Below, one piece after another: positions 6,502-9,999 of a stretch of 9,999 nt of DNA (position 1 is the stretch's first letter; every line of letters begins with the position of its first letter). The position numbers and the translations under genes are program-made. Under the pieces are notes generated by a model. The model was not told where the DNA came from. It saw only the letters and a list, made by a program, of their open reading frames with translations, and did no database searches. Where the stretch lies: contig DAOVGU010000155.1 in NCBI GenBank assembly GCA_030672255.1, positions 1-9,999 on the forward strand, read 5' to 3'. This DNA is from a bacterium. GTDB lineage: Bacteria; Ratteibacteria; UBA8468.

Positions 6502-7810
6502 CATAGTCTCCTTTATCATCCGCCATTAGCTGCTTTAACCATTTTTTCGTAGGAAGACCTTTTTCAGCAATAACTCTTAAGGGGTCTGCCCTTAACCCCA
6601 ATTCCTTTTCCTCCCATCTTTTGAGTTTTAGTTCCAGAGCATCTCTAATCTCTTTTTTCTCATCGGCTAAATTTTTTAACTCCTTCGGGTCTTCCTTAAG
6701 GTTAAATAACTCGGTCATTGCACCTGGCCAGAAAGCACGGTCAATATATTTAATCAGTTTATGTTCTTTGGCTCTAATCATCCTCACCGCCTGGTGGGTT
6801 CCCTGATTGGTGTAAATCTCATCGTAATGCTTATCCGTTTTACCCGATATTAAAGGAAAAAGGGATCTTCCTGCAAAGGATTCTATCGGTTTTAGGTTTG
6901 AAAATTCAAAGATGCTGGGAGCAATATCGATCAGTTGGACCAAGCCCTCAATCTTCTTTCCTCTGGGAAATGAAGGATGCTTAAAGATGAGAGGGACATG
7001 GGCAGTGTCCTCATAGACACTGGCATGGTCAAAATAGATTCCGTGCTCCCCAAAACTTTCTCCATGGTCAGAGGTCAAAATGATTAAGGTCTCCTCAAAA
7101 ATCCCCAATTCCTTTAAAAGAGCAATGAGCTTGCCCAACTCATCATCCACATACCTTATCTCCGCATCGTACTGGGCAATAACGTATTCAATGTCGGTGA
7201 TATTTCCTCCCATCTGCTTGAGAAGGCGAACGGTAAAAGGGTAGCGCGCATCATCCTTTATCTCTAAATTGGGGTCATCCTTCTTGCCTTTATAAAAGAG
7301 GTTTCTATACTGCTTTGGCGGAAGATAGACGGTGTGAGGGTCCCAATAGTGAAGGAAGAGGAAGAAATCCTCTTTATAGTTTTGTCTTAACCAGGGAATG
7401 GCCATTTCATTAATCTTTTCTGCCGTAACTCTCTGAATTAATGCAGCAGATTCGGCCGCAGGATTCAGATAGGATTGAAAACCACGGGCAAAATACCTTT
7501 TCATATTATAAAGGGTGGAGATAGCCCCTGTCCTGTAGCCATTTTTTGCCAAGAGTTCTGGATAGAAAACCTCATCCCGCGATAATTTTTCGGTTTCAGA
7601 ATGGGAGACAACCCCGGTAGAAATACCCCTTTTTCCGGTAAACATCGCGGTATAGGAAGGTTGCGTAGGGACGTCAGAAGGATAGGCATTCAAGAATAAA
7701 ACTCCTTCCTTGGCTAATTTATCAATCGTTGGACTGGTATCTCTTTTGTATCCATAACATCCTAAATGATCTGCCCTCAACGTATCAATCACTACATAAA
7801 CAATCTTCAT
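6473..7810 (-). CDS. Sulfatase-family hydrolase, Thr-type (TQPSY motif)
   Basis: A 445-residue protein that begins MKIVYVVIDTLRADHLGCYG, a textbook sulfatase-fold start with metal-ligand candidate Asp9 and no signal peptide. At the CxPxR position it has T49-Q-P-S-Y53 followed by TAMFTGKRG, so both the modified Cys and the supporting Arg are replaced. Further motifs are WDPHT (156-160), YDAEIRYVDDELG (214-226) and TSDHGESFGEHG with Asp248 and His249. His262 (FDHASVYED) stands where formylglycine sulfatases usually have Lys, and no GKxH motif is seen. The remaining set Asp9, Thr49, Asp248, His249 resembles the one-metal site of superfamily phosphotransferases; that function is inference. The start overlaps the preceding stop as ATGA, and the last codons of the preceding gene (GGA GGA AAG) supply the ribosome binding site. 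Its own end overlaps the CSPSR sulfatase gene. Confidence 0.92.
   Translation of the reverse strand: MKIVYVVIDTLRADHLGCYGYKRDTSPTIDKLAKEGVLFLNAYPSDVPTQPSYTAMFTGKRGISTGVVSHSETEKLSRDEVFYPELLAKNGYRTGAISTLYNMKRYFARGFQSYLNPAAESAALIQRVTAEKINEMAIPWLRQNYKEDFFLFLHYWDPHTVYLPPKQYRNLFYKGKKDDPNLEIKDDARYPFTVRLLKQMGGNITDIEYVIAQYDAEIRYVDDELGKLIALLKELGIFEETLIILTSDHGESFGEHGIYFDHASVYEDTAHVPLIFKHPSFPRGKKIEGLVQLIDIAPSIFEFSNLKPIESFAGRSLFPLISGKTDKHYDEIYTNQGTHQAVRMIRAKEHKLIKYIDRAFWPGAMTELFNLKEDPKELKNLADEKKEIRDALELKLKRWEEKELGLRADPLRVIAEKGLPTKKWLKQLMADDKGDYDEWRRKMGW
6508..6513 (-). promoter_or_regulatory. Shine-Dalgarno AAGGAG that decides the CSPSR sulfatase start
   Basis: AAGGAG is followed by ACTATG and then ATG AGT on the minus strand, a six-base spacer to the ATG at 6499-6501 but only three to the ATG just before it. 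It lies inside the 3' end of the upstream coding region. Confidence 0.6.
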
Positions 7811-9207
7811 TTTCTCTTTCCTCCCTTTTCAAAAAAATCGGGGCGGTAGAAACCCCACATTTTTAGCACCTGGCTCTCTTTCTCCAATTTATCTCTCTCC
7901 AATTCAGATAGTTTATCCCCCAAATCATGATGAGGGAAGGAAGATAGAAATCCTTCTAATTTCTTTCTCATCTCTCTTGCTTTCTCTGGGAGTTGTTGAA
8001 GAAGATTATTGGATTCTAAAGGGTCTTCCTCTATATTGTACAGTTCATCCTCACCATCGGAGGACCAGATATATTTATAATCCTGCATATAATATGCCTT
8101 CAGCCATTTGCAAAGGATGCGAAAATTCCAGTCAGAATCTATCTTCATCATCCGGGTGAGAGACTCTAAAGGGGACTGGTATTCAGCCAGGGCAAAATCC
8201 CTTTTGGGTTTTCCTTTTATCGTCGAAAGAAGAGAGAAGCCTTGCAATTGCTGCCAGATTTCCTTATCCTCCACCCCTAAAAGCTCCATAAGAGTGGGAA
8301 AGATATCCAGGGTCTGGGTGAGAAACTTTATCTTCAAGCCAGATGGGAAAAATTCAGGATAGCGAACAATCAAAGGAACTCTGAGGGCAGGGTCATAGAT
8401 ATGTAGTTGATGGGCAAGAACGTAAGGTCCTTTTTCCCCTTGCACATCTCCGTGGTCAGAGGTAATAATGATTAAGGTTTCATCCCGCAAATTTTTCTCC
8501 TTTAAATAATCAAAAACTACCCCGATTCGATTATCCAGAGTGGCGGTCTCCCCATCATAGAGAGACTTTAGAATCTCCCAGTCCTCTGGGCTTACCGCTC
8601 TCTTTTTTAATCTTACCTCCCAGGTAGAGAGATGAGCCAACTCTTTAGCCTTTTTCTCCTCTACTCCTTTTAAGAGAAATTTCTCCCGGAAAGGCTGAGG
8701 GGGCCAATAGGGAAGATGGGGCTCCGTAGAGTTTATAAATATAAAGAATGGTTTCTCCCCTTTATATTTTTCTAATCGTTCTTTTAATTCTCTCGCCGTT
8801 TCTAAAGAGCCATTGTCTTCATCCTCTTCCGGCACATCTATCGGAAAGAATTCCGTAAACCCTCTGCTATCATCTATTCCATATCTTGCCCATCTGTGAC
8901 CTTTTCGGCAAAAACCCAGGGTTAGATATCCCAGAGATTGTAAAACCTGGGCAAGAGTGAATTTCTCTTGAGGTCGATAGCTATACCTTTGCCCTACCCC
9001 GTGCCCGGAGACATATTTACCGGTAAATAAAGAGGCATGGGAGGGGAGGGTCCATACCGCCGGAGAAATATTGTTGAGAAATGTCACTCCATCCTCAGCG
9101 ATGCGGTCAATATTGGGCGAGGTTGGTCTTGCATACCCATAACATCCTAAATTCCTTGCCCTCTGGACATCCATCACCCAGAGTAAGATATTTGGTCTTT
9201 TATTCAT
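7807..9207 (-). CDS. Sulfatase-family hydrolase, Thr-type (TLPSH motif)
   Basis: A 466-residue protein with sulfatase fold from the first residues: RPNILLWVMDVQRARNLGCYG (Asp13 as first metal ligand), then SPNIDRIAEDG. At the activation site it reads V-W-T53-L-P-S-H57-ASLFTGK. From memory, 'WTLPSHASLFTG' recurs in a broad subgroup annotated as sulfatase or arylsulfatase A family that lacks the modifiable Cys/Ser, so this is a known variant and not a sequencing fault. Other motifs are CRKGHRW (98-104, possibly replacing GKxH), STEPHLPYW (158-166) and TSDHG (Asp249, His250), followed by His264/His267 where a Lys is typical. There is no signal peptide. Activity could be phosphohydrolase, phosphotransferase or sulfatase-like. 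The start overlaps the upstream gene's stop as ATGA, and its own stop overlaps the next start in the same way, so the three genes are probably translationally coupled. Confidence 0.92.
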   Translation of the reverse strand: MNKRPNILLWVMDVQRARNLGCYGYARPTSPNIDRIAEDGVTFLNNISPAVWTLPSHASLFTGKYVSGHGVGQRYSYRPQEKFTLAQVLQSLGYLTLGFCRKGHRWARYGIDDSRGFTEFFPIDVPEEDEDNGSLETARELKERLEKYKGEKPFFIFINSTEPHLPYWPPQPFREKFLLKGVEEKKAKELAHLSTWEVRLKKRAVSPEDWEILKSLYDGETATLDNRIGVVFDYLKEKNLRDETLIIITSDHGDVQGEKGPYVLAHQLHIYDPALRVPLIVRYPEFFPSGLKIKFLTQTLDIFPTLMELLGVEDKEIWQQLQGFSLLSTIKGKPKRDFALAEYQSPLESLTRMMKIDSDWNFRILCKWLKAYYMQDYKYIWSSDGEDELYNIEEDPLESNNLLQQLPEKAREMRKKLEGFLSSFPHHDLGDKLSELERDKLEKESQVLKMWGFYRPDFFEKGGKRK

Positions 9208-9999
9208 TTTCTCCTTCCTCTCAAATCTTTTTGATACCTCTCTGCTGCTTTTCCCAATCTGGAAATGATAAGTTCCTTTACCCGTTTATTTTTGAAAAAT
9301 AGAGCAGGCTTTTTGTAAAAGGCTTTCTCTATCCCGGAAAAACACCAACCACCACCTTTGAAAACTATCCCCTGGAGTAAATCTGGCTTGCCTTTTAATT
9401 CTTTATCCAGCCACTGGTCCAATGCTAATTTCATTTCGTTAAATTTAGCCTTTTCCAATTTTGCCAAATCCTTTTCCTGCGCCTTATCTTCCGATAAATT
9501 AAACAGTTCATAAGTATTTAAATATTCATAGATACTCTTGTCTAAGGTATGTACCAGAGCCCAATCATCCTTGATATACATCCGTTGGATAACCACTCCG
9601 GCGCCATTGGTGACCACCTCCCTATGAGAGGTATCTTTGCCCTTTAGAAGAATATCCTTTAAGCTTCTGCCGCAAATTCCTTCAGGGATAGGCAATTGGC
9701 AAAAGTCCAATATGGTCGGCATCAAATCGGTGCAGAGACTGTAGCCTTTTATTCTTTTTCCGGGTGGAATCTGCTTTGGCCATCTTATTATTAAGGGAAC
9801 ATGGGCTATATTTTCATAGCAGCCATGATGGTCGTAAAATCCTTTCTCCCCAAATGCTTCTCCATGGTCACTGGTAAATATTAAAAGAACCTCCTCGGAA
9901 ATCTTAAGTTTCTTTAGGTAATTTAATAATCTCTCTATCCCATCATCGGCATAGCGAATACAAGCATCATAGGCAGGAATTATCTCTTCTGCTTTGTAT
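9204..9999 (-). CDS. Sulfatase-family hydrolase, C-terminal part (cut by right window edge)
   Basis: The frame is open to the right edge, so about 264 codons of the C-terminal part are visible and the N-terminus with the catalytic Cys/Thr position is missing. An internal TTG near 9725 is not a credible start, because clear sulfatase motifs lie upstream of it. Reading from the edge: YKAEEIIPAYDACIRYADDG, then LLIFTSDHGEAFGEKGFYDHHG (metal-binding Asp-His), ENIAHVPLIIRWPK and SLCTDLMPTILDF. The His in FYDHHG stands at the usual Lys position, and the whole block resembles the Thr-type gene at 6473-7810 more than the CSPSR sulfatase, so Thr-type chemistry is a fair guess. After YELFNLSEDKAQEKDLAKL there is a C-terminal tail of about 75 residues rich in Lys, Gly and aromatics, with no recognised domain. 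The stop is shared with the next start as ATGA. Confidence 0.92.
   Translation of the reverse strand, partial: YKAEEIIPAYDACIRYADDGIERLLNYLKKLKISEEVLLIFTSDHGEAFGEKGFYDHHGCYENIAHVPLIIRWPKQIPPGKRIKGYSLCTDLMPTILDFCQLPIPEGICGRSLKDILLKGKDTSHREVVTNGAGVVIQRMYIKDDWALVHTLDKSIYEYLNTYELFNLSEDKAQEKDLAKLEKAKFNEMKLALDQWLDKELKGKPDLLQGIVFKGGGWCFSGIEKAFYKKPALFFKNKRVKELIISRLGKAAERYQKDLRGRRK

Noticed and set aside
9204..9725. A complete 173-residue gene starting at TTG near 9725
   Set aside because: The frame continues upstream to the window edge through TSDHG and HVPLI motifs, so the TTG is internal.
1..9999. CRISPR array, transposase, integrase or attachment site
   Set aside because: No regularly spaced direct repeats and no such gene motifs were seen in any frame.

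Overview
The window is a one-direction sulfatase-family cluster. Every gene I can support lies on the minus strand, so transcription runs from right to left. It looks like accessory DNA from an uncultivated bacterium rich in sulfatases (PVC-type, Omnitrophota-like or Poribacteria-like). That placement is a guess from gene content, a moderate and patchy GC level, and a palindromic intergenic repeat of the 'TGTAGGGG...CCCCTACA' type. There is no rRNA, tRNA or housekeeping marker to fix the taxon.

Layout in order of transcription: (1) a sulfatase-family gene cut by the right edge (9204-9999); (2) a 466-residue member (7807-9207); (3) a 445-residue member (6473-7810), with genes 1-3 joined by 4-base ATGA stop/start overlaps; (4) a Cys-type sulfatase (4987-6501) overlapping gene 3; (5) a gutted remnant of an anaerobic sulfatase-maturating enzyme gene (4859-4954); (6) a GC-richer 469-residue sulfatase-family gene (3421-4830); (7) a 171-base gap with a cloverleaf-like palindromic repeat (3293-3344); (8) an intact anaerobic sulfatase-maturating radical SAM enzyme (2143-3249); (9) a DUF3604/PHP-type metal-dependent protein (161-2092); (10) the first 33 codons of one more sulfatase-family gene, cut by the left edge (1-100).

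The main point is a mixture of active-site types. Only gene 4 has the C-S-P-S-R motif in which Cys is oxidised to formylglycine by the gene-8 enzyme. Genes 2, 3 and 6 all have Thr at that position (T-L-P-S-H, T-Q-P-S-Y, T-L-P-V-R), so they cannot be formylglycine sulfatases. With an Asp, the Thr and the Asp-His of the TSDHG motif, they may be one-metal phosphotransferase or phosphodiesterase-like enzymes, or sulfatases of unknown chemistry. None of the five visible N-termini has a signal peptide, so the set appears cytoplasmic. No glycoside hydrolase, transporter, sulfotransferase or regulator lies in the window, so the substrate cannot be named. The operon promoter is presumably beyond the right edge.
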